DNA from: Solitalea koreensis
GTDB taxonomy: Bacteria; Bacteroidota; Bacteroidia; Sphingobacteriales; Sphingobacteriaceae
DNA length: 64,000 nt
Assembly (NCBI RefSeq): GCF_900182575.1
Contig: NZ_FXSZ01000010.1
Span: 1-64,000, forward strand
Direction: 5' to 3'
The notes under the pieces were generated by a model. That model did not search any database, was not told the origin of the DNA, and was given only the letters and a program-made list of their open reading frames with translations. How positions within the stretch are numbered: the stretch's first letter is position 1; each line of letters starts with the position of its first letter. The translations under genes and the position numbers were made by a program. Shown here in pieces: positions 55,608 to 63,871 of the stretch.

Positions 55608-55911
55608 AAATTACTCCACTCCGAAATCCTGCCGGATTAATAGCGCGGCTTGAGGCTAAAGTCTTTTCGTTAACAAATTCTGAAATAATTATAACCTAAT
55701 CGAGTGAGGAGTGAATGACCTAATACCAGATAATCTCTTTTTGTTGGGTTCAAAATTTGGCTACTCCCCTACTTATCATCTATTTGAAGTTGGTGAAATT
55801 CTTCGTCCATAAAATTAGAGCATTTTGTAAATTTATATAGCAAATACCCCTAAGTTAAATGAATGCTTTTTTAAGGTTTGTTATCATATTGTTTTACTAA
55901 TCTAAATTGAC

Positions 55912-56076
55912 TTGACAACGATAATTAAAAAGCCCAGCCAATTCACCTACAAAATCAAACAAAACATTTATCAAATTGGGACTAATAAATATTCGATTGA
56001 ATATTATGACCCTTTAGGTGTTCACGTTATTACCTTGGTATTGACCATTCCAGAAGAAGCCAAGAGGAATGGATAA
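55912..56076 (+). CDS. Small ORF or gene remnant, unknown
   Basis: A 54-codon frame from TTG 55912 reads MTTIIKKPSQFTYKIKQNIY, then KYSIEYYDPLGVHVITLVLT, ending PEEAKRNG. Composition is protein-like, but I do not recognise a family. It lies in a 600-base stretch (55608-56213) of decayed-looking sequence, so it may be a fragment. The rest of that stretch shows nothing. Confidence 0.3.
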   Translation: MTTIIKKPSQFTYKIKQNIYQIGTNKYSIEYYDPLGVHVITLVLTIPEEAKRNG

Positions 56077-56213
56077 AGTACAAAGTGAATGAATTGTATC
56101 AGAAGGTCACAACCTAATTTTAAGAAAAAAGATCAAACTCCGAAGTTGCTTATCCTAATAGAAAAAATACCTGACTTTTTCAACAAACAAGCAACTTTCA
56201 GATTGAGTTAGCT

Positions 56214-56822
56214 GTGGTTTTCGGCCTATCGGGTTTTTCGGCTTCTTCAACAAAAAGGAGTCAAAAGAAGAAAAGGGAAGTGAGCAGCATTTCGGACTGG
56301 CAAAAAGTTCATGCTAATTTTCCCAAGGAAACCCGAAGCCGCATCCGTAAGGCCGAAAAGAACATTCAAATTAAGCAAGACCTTTCGCCTGAAGCCTTTT
56401 ATCAATACCATGAGCACATCTTAAAAAAGATAGGAAAGAAAATCAATTACTCTTATAAACTGTTTAAACGTATTCATGATGCAGCGCTAAGGAATAACTG
56501 TGGTAAAATATCCTACGCGATTGATGAAAAAGGCACCATTCATTGTACTTCGTTTTTAGTATGGGATGCCGGTTGTACCTATGCCCTGCTAGGGGCTTTT
56601 GATAGGGATTGCAATCCGAGTGGTGCCTCCAGCTTGTTATATTTTGAGGAAATCAAGTTTGCCTCCCAATTTGCGGATAACTACAATTTGGGTTGTACCA
56701 TGAATAAAACCCTGGGGTATGCTAAAGGACGCTTGGGTGCTACTTTATTATCTTATCATCATATATCAAAGCAAAAATCAATCTTACTTAAGTTTGCTCA
56801 ACTATTAACCCAAGATTTTTGA
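56214..56822 (+). pseudogene. GNAT/FemAB-like (BioF2-type) acetyltransferase, N-terminally truncated
   Basis: The frame from GTG 56214 gives 202 residues. From about residue 25 (SDWQKVHANFPKETRSRIRKA) to YALLGAFDRDCNPSGASSLL it matches the C-terminal GNAT domain of FemAB/CelD-like acyltransferases, which normally have a further N-terminal domain of 120 or more residues. The frame is open some codons upstream without an ATG. Most likely a truncated gene; a short functional form cannot be excluded. Confidence 0.5.
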
Positions 56823-56938
56823 TCGAAATTTCATCGTAAATCCAGATTGGGATAAAGGGACCAAATACCTCAACTTACAGCTGAATAGCAATTACAGAAG
56901 AATGTGATCCCGGAGTGGCTTTATCAGCTTTCTATTTT

Positions 56939-57088
56939 CTATGTCGATTTGTCTAAAAACGATAAAAGAAGCGATATTACTGCAAGTACTAGTAATATAT
57001 GTATAATATTACCGTAGTTCCCCACGGTTAAACCAAGAAGCCATCCTATAACAAGGATTACAGCAACTATATACAAAATTCTTCTCAT
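56939..57088 (-). CDS. lmo0937/DUF5670 family small membrane protein
   Basis: A 49-residue gene, MRRILYIVAVILVIGWLLGL..., with two hydrophobic helices joined by a short Gly/Asn turn and the near-invariant IIHILLVLAVI helix. This is the lmo0937 family, usually expressed under envelope or osmotic stress; the exact role is unknown. No promoter consensus recognised upstream. Confidence 0.85.
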   Translation of the reverse strand: MRRILYIVAVILVIGWLLGLTVGNYGNIIHILLVLAVISLLLSFLDKST

Positions 57089-57188
57089 AGTAAGTGTTTA
57101 TAAATTAGATAGTTGAATATAATAATTTAAACGAAAATTTTAAATTATATTTATAAAATATATTGATAATGAATGATTTGTAAAAAAC

Positions 57189-57287
57189 ATGGAAAGTATT
57201 AATGAAGGATTAGTTTCAGCGTTGAATGATCTCATTAAAATTAATTTTCATTATATAAATGAAAGGATCATGCCATTCTTCTATTAG
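57189..57287 (+). pseudogene. Possible DUF2383 (PA2169-like) N-terminal fragment
   Basis: 32 codons from ATG to TAG read MESINEGLVSALNDLIKINF..., resembling the first helix of PA2169/DUF2383 four-helix proteins, then stop. Such genes often accompany small stress proteins like the neighbouring lmo0937. From 57288 to 57630 nothing else is recognised. Confidence 0.3.
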
Positions 57288-57635
57288 GTAAATCTTTTTC
57301 ACGGATGTCAAATCCTATTCTAGTCTCAATTTTTTACTAAAATATCTGATTTCAATGTCCAGACAATTTTGTTTCAAGTCCTGATAACATAACACATGAT
57401 AAATAGGTTCCCTTTATGTCTACCAGAAGGTGTAGGTAAGATTGATTCTCGAATCATATCTCAAACAATAAATACGACAGTTTAAAAGAATTAATTAAAA
57501 ATATCATTCTAAATTCTTAGATTGTTTATAGTTATTGCATGCTTTTTGAATCGAACTAAAAATTGCAGAATACCACGTAAACGGATAGGACAACTTCTCC
57601 AAGTTTATTGAACAAAGAATAAGAACAGCCAATAT

Positions 57636-57708
57636 TAGCTGAAAACGCAGTTTTTTTTAAGACATTATTGATCCTGCACAAAAAATACAAAAACCGCATT
57701 TTCAGCTA
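57636..57708. repeat. 19-base imperfect inverted repeat overlapping a terminator
   Basis: TAGCTGAAAACGCAGTTTT (57636-57654) can pair with AAAACCGCATTTTCAGCTA (57690-57708) at 17 of 19 positions. The second arm is also the left arm of the terminator at 57690-57727, so the two structures exclude each other. Confidence 0.6.
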
Positions 57709-57727
57709 GAAAAATGCGGTTTTTTTA
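57690..57727 (+). terminator. Intrinsic terminator upstream of the ABC-F gene
   Basis: 13-bp stem AAAACCGCATTTT / AAAATGCGGTTTT with an 8-base loop and T-run, 176 bases before the ABC-F start. Confidence 0.8.
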
Positions 57728-57868
57728 TTAAACAAAACCATCACTTCCTCTTTTCAAGGTAAAAAACCGCCATTTCAGTGGCCATAACTTAAACATAACG
57801 AAGCACATGCCTTCTCTTTTTAAACTTACAAGCCTACATTTCTCTCACTATAACCAATGTCTTTCCCT

Positions 57869-57876
57869 TATCTTTG
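57869..57876 (+). promoter_or_regulatory. -7 box TATCTTTG
   Basis: Exact TAnnTTTG 26 bases before the TTG start of the ABC-F gene. Confidence 0.5.
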
Positions 57877-57902
57877 CCAACAAAATTTAATATTCCCATA
57901 CT

Positions 57903-59537
57903 TTGATTAATGTAAATAACATATCCGTTTCATTTGGCGGAACCACACTATTTAGTGACGTAACCTTTTCGATAAACGAGAATGATAAGATTGCCCTAAT
58001 GGGCAAGAATGGTGCAGGCAAGTCGACCATCTTAAAGATTATTGCCAATGCGGCTAGGCCTACTTCCGGTACCGTAACCGGTCCCAAAGACGCGGTAATA
58101 GCGTATTTGCCGCAGCATTTGCTTACTCAGGATAATGTTACCGTATTTGAAGAAGCCATGAAAGCCTTCGATGAGGTAAACCAGATGCAAAAAGAGCTTG
58201 ATGGGTTGAATGAACAACTGACTATTCGTACCGATTACGAAAGTGCTGACTACATGAAGCTGATCGAACGCATGTCGGAACTGAGTGAAAAATTTTATTC
58301 AATTGAAGAAACTAATTATGATGCAGAGGTAGAAAAGGTGCTGAAAGGCTTAGGCTTCGAGCGCGAGGATTTTACTCGTCAAACGTCTGAGTTTTCGGGT
58401 GGATGGCGCATGCGTATCGAGTTGGCTAAAATTCTGTTAAAGAAACCTGATCTCATCTTACTTGATGAGCCTACCAACCATATGGATATCGAAAGCATAC
58501 AATGGTTGGAAGATTTTTTGATCAACTCGGCAAAGGCGGTTATGGTGATCTCGCACGACCGTGCTTTTGTAGATAACATTACCAATCGTACCATTGAGGT
58601 TACCATGGGTAGAATATATGATTACAAAGCCAAATACAGTCATTATCTTCAGTTACGTGCTGAGCGTCGGGTGCACCAACTGAAAGCTTACGAGGAACAA
58701 CAACGTTTTATAGCAGATAACCAAGAATTTATAGACCGATTCAGGGGAACCTACTCCAAAACTTTGCAGGTGCAATCACGTGTAAAGATGCTCGAAAAGC
58801 TCGAAATTATTGAGATTGATGAAGTGGATACTTCAGCATTGCGATTGAAGTTTCCTCCATCGCCACGTTCAGGCCAGTATCCGGTAATGGTAGAAGAACT
58901 GACCAAAACGTATGGAGATCACGTTGTGTTTGAAAAAGCATCGATGGTGATTGAACGAGGTGAAAAAGTAGCTTTTGTAGGTAAAAACGGTGAAGGTAAG
59001 TCGACAATGATCAAAGCCATCATGGGCGAGATTGATTTTGAAGGCGGATTAAAAGTAGGTCACAATGCTAAGATTGGCTACTTTGCCCAAAATCAGGCCG
59101 CTTTGCTGGATGAAAATTTAACCGTATTTGAAACCATTGACCAGATTCCGTTAAGCGATGGCACAATAAAAATCAAAGACCTTTTGGGTGCTTTTATGTT
59201 CAGTGGCGATGATACTACAAAAAAGGTGAAAGTGCTTTCAGGTGGCGAGAAAACACGCCTAGCCATGATAAAATTACTGTTGGAACCCGTAAATGTGTTG
59301 ATTCTGGATGAGCCAACGAACCATTTGGACATGAAAACTAAAGACATTATCAAAGACGCCTTGAAGGATTTTGATGGAACTTTAATTTTAGTATCCCATG
59401 ATCGGGATTTCTTGGATGGGCTGGTAAAGAAAGTATTCGAGTTTGGCAATAAACGCGTCCGTGAGCACTTTGAAGACATCAAGGGATTCTTAGCCTACAA
59501 GAAAATGGATAGTTTAAAAGAAATTGAACAAAACTAA
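57903..59537 (+). CDS. ABC-F family ATPase
   Basis: Cytosolic tandem ATPase (544 residues) of the ABC-F group, translation factors that act at the ribosomal E site. Walker A GKNGAGKST and GKNGEGKST, signatures FSGGWRMR and LSGGEKTR, and DEPTNHMD/DEPTNHLD Walker B motifs are all intact. A long charged linker lies between the domains (about 235-320, RAERRVHQLKAYEEQQ). The start is TTG 57903. Whether it is housekeeping (Uup/YbiT-like) or protects against ribosome-targeting antibiotics cannot be told. Confidence 0.9.
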   Translation: MINVNNISVSFGGTTLFSDVTFSINENDKIALMGKNGAGKSTILKIIANAARPTSGTVTGPKDAVIAYLPQHLLTQDNVTVFEEAMKAFDEVNQMQKELDGLNEQLTIRTDYESADYMKLIERMSELSEKFYSIEETNYDAEVEKVLKGLGFEREDFTRQTSEFSGGWRMRIELAKILLKKPDLILLDEPTNHMDIESIQWLEDFLINSAKAVMVISHDRAFVDNITNRTIEVTMGRIYDYKAKYSHYLQLRAERRVHQLKAYEEQQRFIADNQEFIDRFRGTYSKTLQVQSRVKMLEKLEIIEIDEVDTSALRLKFPPSPRSGQYPVMVEELTKTYGDHVVFEKASMVIERGEKVAFVGKNGEGKSTMIKAIMGEIDFEGGLKVGHNAKIGYFAQNQAALLDENLTVFETIDQIPLSDGTIKIKDLLGAFMFSGDDTTKKVKVLSGGEKTRLAMIKLLLEPVNVLILDEPTNHLDMKTKDIIKDALKDFDGTLILVSHDRDFLDGLVKKVFEFGNKRVREHFEDIKGFLAYKKMDSLKEIEQN

Positions 59538-59643
59538 AAGAGGTTTTACCCCATTAACAATAAAAGAAAGGCTTCCTCCCGAGCCGTAAACCCTACTTTC
59601 ATTTGCTGTCAACCCTTGAGTTTTCAGTAAAACACGTATCAAC

Positions 59644-59692
59644 AAAGAAGCCGCTGAAAATTGCACATTCAATTCTCAGCGGCTTCTTTTTG
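59644..59692 (+). terminator. Terminator after ABC-F gene
   Basis: 14-bp stem AAAGAAGCCGCTGA / TCAGCGGCTTCTTT with an 18-base loop and T-run. From here to 60112 no gene is recognised; short protein-like scraps suggest decay. Confidence 0.8.
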
Positions 59693-60112
59693 GGTGGATT
59701 GTCAACAGCTACGTTTGTTGGCCGATCCGCGTCCTTTGCGAAAGTTGATGCGTTGAAAAAAATCCCTCAAAAGCGTCGAATCTTTCAGGTTCCATGGCAT
59801 TGGCAGCATTTCTTAAGGCTATTTTCAGCCGGGGTTACTTCCCTTAGGTAAACTCCAAATTCTCTGACATAAAAAAGCTCTTAGGAGATGTGCTTTAAGC
59901 AAAGAAAATATTCTGAACGGGGTTATCCCGATTGGATTCGGGATGCCGCCCCTGGAGACAAGGCAAATATCTCAAGCAGGATGGCGCTCGTGCTTTTAAA
60001 GCGACACTTTTTAAAACGGCCTTACAAAGTGCTTATTTAATTTAAGAAAAAGTTGAGAAAAGTGATAACGTTAGCCGAAGGAGCCAGTTTCTCCACAACA
60101 GATGGGATTACT

Positions 60113-60258
60113 GCTAACGGGTTGCAGCTAGGCGAAGTGCGGAATTTATTTGCACTCACTTTCTGCTGGCACAAATATAAATCAAAAGCACAACTCTTCC
60201 TGAAACTGCATTTGCAACTTGCACTAACTCCGCATTTTCGCTTAGGTGCTGTTATGCG
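60113..60258. repeat. Integron attC-like imperfect inverted element, site 1
   Basis: The left arm (60113-60143) begins GCTAACGGG and contains GGCGAAGTGCGGA; the right arm (60229-60258) is TCCGCATTTTCGC...GCTGTTATGCG. The arms share TAAC / AGC-CTA / GCGAA / TGCGGA in inverted order and enclose about 85 bases. Total 146 bases, within the attC size range. The DUF998 stop codon lies inside the right arm. Confidence 0.5.
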
Positions 60259-61382
60259 TTCGTGCTACTATTCTCCAAATGCACAGTGCCAATAATCGAT
60301 AATCTTTCAATCTTTAAAAGAACAAATGCGAACACAATTATCCACAACAAGAAAGCACCCATATTGATGCGTTCCCAAAGCCCAATATGGGGCGTTGGCA
60401 GATTTGCTTCTATGCCGGGAGATTCCATAAAGGTCAAAATACCAAATACAATAAAGACTAACCAAGTCGCGATGGTATAAATGCGAAACCGTTTTCCTAA
60501 AGCCGCTGCCCCGAACCCCATAAGAAATATATTGAAGAGTAGCGTCATCATTGCCCAAATGATATGCAAGGTGTCGGTCAGGGTTCCTCCCCCCGCTGCA
60601 ATTACTTCACGCTGGTGCATCGGTGGCCAGTAGAAGTTCATAATACAGTATGCAATAATTAAATTTCCTGCAATCCGCAGTTGGCGGCTACGTCCTGATG
60701 ATTTCAGCACTCCCCATCCAAAGGCAATCAAAAGCAGAAGATACAGCATTGCAAGCAACACCCATACTATTCTTGTCGAAGCACCTATTGCGGACAATTC
60801 GCTTACGGTCAAAGAAGCCATGCTGTATTCATCATACATCATTGGAACAAAAATATTTATTGCGACATACCATAGTGAAGAAAGGATGCCACAAGTGAGC
60901 AAAGCTTTTCGCATAATCGCTGTATCATGTCGCAAAACAATTAACGGGATAGTGACCACCAATCCCAGTAAAACCGGAAGTCCCCACATGGCGTGCAGCC
61001 AATGCAGTTCCTGTAGAATTATAATTTCTACAACGAACCAGATGAATAGTCCGCCTAAAGCAAGCCCCGCCATAAACCAGTCGGAAGCGGTTCTGCGAAG
61101 GACTGTAAAAAAAGCAAACGTGTTCAGGATACCCAATCCGAAGAGGATGATGCCGGGAATGAGGAAATCACGGAAGGCGCCATGCATCATACCAGCCGGC
61201 ATATCCATGTATCTACCGTCCGGTGCCGCAAGGAGAAAGGCTCCGCCTAGCAAGCATCCTGCCCCCTCGTAACCAAGAACAATCAGCAGAGTAATCCGCT
61301 GCCATCTGGGTTGAGCAACCATCTTTTGTGCATGTTGTTCTTTTCTGCTGTATCCTTTTTTTATTAGCGGCAGTTTTTCCAT
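60252..61382 (-). CDS. DUF998-containing multi-spanning membrane protein
   Basis: 376 residues with roughly eleven hydrophobic helices. The C-terminal 210 residues (ALLTCGILSSLWYVAINIFVP, then NFYWPPMHQREV) fit DUF998, a membrane family of unknown function. The N-terminal four-helix part (LLGGAFLLAAPDGRYMDMPAG) is extra. The stop TAA overlaps the attC-like edge at 60251-60258. Same strand as the next two genes, but each appears to be its own unit. Confidence 0.7.
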   Translation of the reverse strand: MEKLPLIKKGYSRKEQHAQKMVAQPRWQRITLLIVLGYEGAGCLLGGAFLLAAPDGRYMDMPAGMMHGAFRDFLIPGIILFGLGILNTFAFFTVLRRTASDWFMAGLALGGLFIWFVVEIIILQELHWLHAMWGLPVLLGLVVTIPLIVLRHDTAIMRKALLTCGILSSLWYVAINIFVPMMYDEYSMASLTVSELSAIGASTRIVWVLLAMLYLLLLIAFGWGVLKSSGRSRQLRIAGNLIIAYCIMNFYWPPMHQREVIAAGGGTLTDTLHIIWAMMTLLFNIFLMGFGAAALGKRFRIYTIATWLVFIVFGILTFMESPGIEANLPTPHIGLWERINMGAFLLWIIVFAFVLLKIERLSIIGTVHLENSSTNA

Positions 61383-61482
61383 CAGTTACAGCTTTACAAT
61401 TCGTGTTCAGTTGTCAGTCTGAAATGCTTTAAATACTAATAATTCCGAACCCTTTAAGGGTTTAATTTAATAAAAAGTCTTT

Positions 61483-62376
61483 TCATTCAACTTTCTTTTT
61501 ATTGTCGACTATGCCAATTATTATTACAATGCTCCAAAGCACAACTGCCCACAGTATATACCAAACCATACGTTCTTTGCCTGTTATTGAAATCGGCATG
61601 GAAAGCATCCAGAACATATCAAGGCTTGCATGCATCAACACAGCTATCAATAAACTTCCAGTATGCCTGTAAACCCATATCATAAGTATTCTAAAAGGTG
61701 GAAGAAAAGAGAAAAGCATTACCGGCAGGTATAAGAGTAAAGAGATACTTCCAGCTTCGGCAGCGCTTCCTAAATAATTTGAAAGCAAGTGCCATAATCC
61801 CCACATGATGCCCAGAGTAATACCTGCTTTTATAAGATTTTGATTTAGTATTAGCATTGGAGTTGTAAATCCTGTCCATCCAAGTTCTTCGACAAAGCCA
61901 TTAAAAAGACCAAGCATAAAAACGAACAATACTAAGGTTATTTTATCACCTCCTGGTAATCCAAACGCCGAAGCTACAGGATTGTTACCGGAGTCGAATA
62001 TACCCGGCATAAATACTGGGGAAAATAATGAAAGTGCAAAAAGTGCTGCGAAGACAGAAAGTGGAGCGATTAAAAGAGCAATTGCATACCACCTGGCAGG
62101 TATGCGCCATTTAAACAACCGGGAAAACAAATCCCGATAACCTTTCTTCCCATGATACAGTCCGGTCAAAAGAACTCCTGAAATCATGGGACCGGCTACT
62201 GTTAATAAATACAGAGGTAAAAAGGGGGCATTAGTTGGCTGAGAAGTAATTTTACTTGGACCACCAATAAGCAGCACAAGTCCTCCCCAGGAAATGATAA
62301 ATGTTATGATGTAATAAGTAGCTTCCGGATATTTTATATCCAAATTTTTCATGAGTGCTTTATTTGCTTTGATCAA
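61483..62376 (-). CDS. CPBP family intramembrane protease-like protein
   Basis: 297 residues with about eight membrane segments. The CPBP (Rce1/Abi-like) motifs appear as FVEELGWTGF, WGLWHLL and a distal HASLD. The first motif is normally EExxxR, but here Thr stands in the Arg position, so activity is uncertain. ATG 62376 gives 297 residues; M9 at 62352 is an alternative. A full promoter with a palindrome lies just upstream. Confidence 0.82.
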   Translation of the reverse strand: MIKANKALMKNLDIKYPEATYYIITFIISWGGLVLLIGGPSKITSQPTNAPFLPLYLLTVAGPMISGVLLTGLYHGKKGYRDLFSRLFKWRIPARWYAIALLIAPLSVFAALFALSLFSPVFMPGIFDSGNNPVASAFGLPGGDKITLVLFVFMLGLFNGFVEELGWTGFTTPMLILNQNLIKAGITLGIMWGLWHLLSNYLGSAAEAGSISLLLYLPVMLFSFLPPFRILMIWVYRHTGSLLIAVLMHASLDMFWMLSMPISITGKERMVWYILWAVVLWSIVIIIGIVDNKKKVE

Positions 62377-62412
62377 CTTCTGCCATGCTTAAAGCACGGT
62401 AAATATTTGTTG

Positions 62413-62442
62413 CAAAATTACAGCGCTTGACTTCCAGTCAAA
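62413..62442 (-). promoter_or_regulatory. Promoter with embedded palindrome, upstream of CPBP gene
   Basis: On the minus strand TTTG (62442-62439), an 18-base spacer and TAATTTTG (62420-62413). The perfect palindrome TTGACTTCCAGTCAA (62427-62441) fills the spacer and overlaps the -33 box, as for a repressor or MerR-type site. A second inverted repeat, AATGACTA / TAGTCATT, lies further upstream. Confidence 0.6.
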
Positions 62443-62523
62443 TGACTATGATCAAAGCATGAGATGATAAATATTAGTCATTTCTTGCATAAGTTTGAAG
62501 CTCCGATGTAACGCAAGCATGAC

Positions 62524-62902
62524 GCATAACGGTTTGCTGCTTGCCGAAGGCGGGGTTTAATCCAAACCTCTTCAAATAATTTACTTCTACTTGCTTCGAG
62601 TTGGGCAAGTTCTAATACTTTAAACCAAGAGCCAAATTTTCTCTGTAATGTAGATGGATGAAATTTACCATGTTCTTCATATTCAGAATGGTCACGGTAT
62701 TCTTCTTTAATTTCGATGCAACATTTTGTATGTCGGCAATTAATTCTTCGTCCGGAGTATTCCGAGATATGTCTCTAATTTAAATTCCATTTATTGTGGG
62801 TGTAAGATGTGCGTTACTGTCCCCATTGCAAAAACGTATTTTAAAAGATAACACTTTTACCTTAAACCAAAACCCACCATTGCGCATGCATTTGTTAGCG
62901 GT
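62524..62902. repeat. attC-like imperfect inverted element, site 2
   Basis: The left arm (62524-62558) is GCATAACGGTTTGCTGC...GGCGGGGTTT; the right arm (62869-62902), reverse-complemented, is CCGCTAACAAATGC...GGTGGGTTT. Both have TAAC edges and a GGNGGGTTT core. They enclose the remains of an HNH-repeat gene. The right edge, GTTAGCGGTTCGTGCT, matches site 1 (GTTATGCGTTCGTGCT) at 13 of 16 bases. Confidence 0.5.
62560..62779 (-). pseudogene. HNH endonuclease-associated repeat protein, decayed
   Basis: The first frame reads RDISRNTPDEELIADIQNVA, then shifts near 62700 to EYEEHGKFHPSTLQRKFGSW and FKVLELAQLEASRSKLFEEVW. This is the HNH_repeat (homing endonuclease associated repeat) pattern. It has no start, one frameshift, and ends where the left arm of the repeat element begins. 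The HNH catalytic domain is missing. Confidence 0.6.
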
Positions 62903-62933
62903 TCGTGCTTCTCGCCAATCGGTGTCGGTCAGA

Positions 62934-63830
62934 TTACTTTTTAGTCTTTTTGTCAAGAAACTTTTCAATCATTGGCACTACAAGATCGCTTTCTTTAAAG
63001 TCGGCTGTTATAGTTGTTACTTCTCCAATATATTCCCCGTGTCCGCCAGGAATAATAGCTAATTCCGAATTGGCAATTTGTCGGTGTAGTTCAATAGCAT
63101 GTTCAGGTGTAATAACGTCATTGTCGCCAATGATGATTAAAGTTGGAACTACAATAGCTTTAATTTGCTCGTCTGGAATGTCTTTGAAGTTTACCATTCT
63201 TTTAACATCTCTGTCGTGCATGACTTGTAAACCATTTGTGTCTGCTGCTACTTTTTTGTAGCCGTCTTTTAGTTGTACTGGCATATTTTCTAACTTGGCT
63301 TGCGACATAAAACCCCAAAACCAGTCGGGAACTCCGTTGCGTTTGGCAAGTGCTGAACATAAAATAATTTTGTCCACTAATTCAGCGTGTCGAATAGCAA
63401 TTTGTAAAGTCGTTGTTCCGCCGTTACTGAAACCTAAAAAGTCTGCTTTGTCAATGCCTAAATATTTGAGTAAAGCGGCAATATCGTCTGCATCTTGCTC
63501 AAATGTAAGGTCTGCGTTTCGGTCGCTTGTCCGTCCGTGAGATTGTAATTCAACAGCAACTACCTTTCGATTTTGAGATAATAACGGAATGATATTTTCA
63601 AAATTTGTCTGAATTGTAGAACCGCCACCGTGAACCAAAACAAGTGGTTTACCTTGTCCGTGAATTTCGTAATACATTTTTAGTCCATTCACTGATGCGT
63701 AACCGCTTGTGCTGTCTTGTTTTGTTTGATTTTCTATTGTCGTTTTAGAAGTCATTGCCTTTTTGTCTGCGTTGTTACAGCTTGAAATTACGAGCGATGT
63801 CAAGATTATTAAAATGGTCTGCTTTATCAT
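62934..63830 (-). CDS. Lipoprotein alpha/beta hydrolase
   Basis: 298 residues. Lipobox ISSC (Cys18), a polar linker to about 42, then an alpha/beta hydrolase fold: LVLVHGGGSTIQTNF (oxyanion loop), nucleophile Ser in LGFSNGG, acid in IIGDNDVITP and catalytic His in PGGHGEY. Periplasm-facing esterase or peptidase-like enzyme; substrate unknown. A TAACTTTG box touches the start codon, and an IS3-type element begins about 40 bases upstream. Confidence 0.85.
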   Translation of the reverse strand: MIKQTILIILTSLVISSCNNADKKAMTSKTTIENQTKQDSTSGYASVNGLKMYYEIHGQGKPLVLVHGGGSTIQTNFENIIPLLSQNRKVVAVELQSHGRTSDRNADLTFEQDADDIAALLKYLGIDKADFLGFSNGGTTTLQIAIRHAELVDKIILCSALAKRNGVPDWFWGFMSQAKLENMPVQLKDGYKKVAADTNGLQVMHDRDVKRMVNFKDIPDEQIKAIVVPTLIIIGDNDVITPEHAIELHRQIANSELAIIPGGHGEYIGEVTTITADFKESDLVVPMIEKFLDKKTKK

Positions 63831-63834
63831 CTAT

Positions 63835-63842
63835 CAAAGTTA
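63835..63842 (-). promoter_or_regulatory. -7 box TAACTTTG
   Basis: Exact TAnnTTTG 4 bases before the hydrolase ATG. The -33 region lies where the IS element begins and shows no TTTG. Confidence 0.5.
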
Positions 63843-63871
63843 TTTTTTAAAGCTCTTGTTGTTGTGTTGTT

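Noticed and set aside
59603..59851. Plus-strand frame with QKRRIFQVPWHWQHFLRLF
   Set aside because: It begins across the terminator hairpin and matches nothing I know; the region looks like decayed DNA.
62780..62968. Minus-strand 62-codon frame containing WREARTANKCMRNGGFWF
   Set aside because: It is a translation of the repeat-element border, starting inside the hydrolase 3' end; not a gene.
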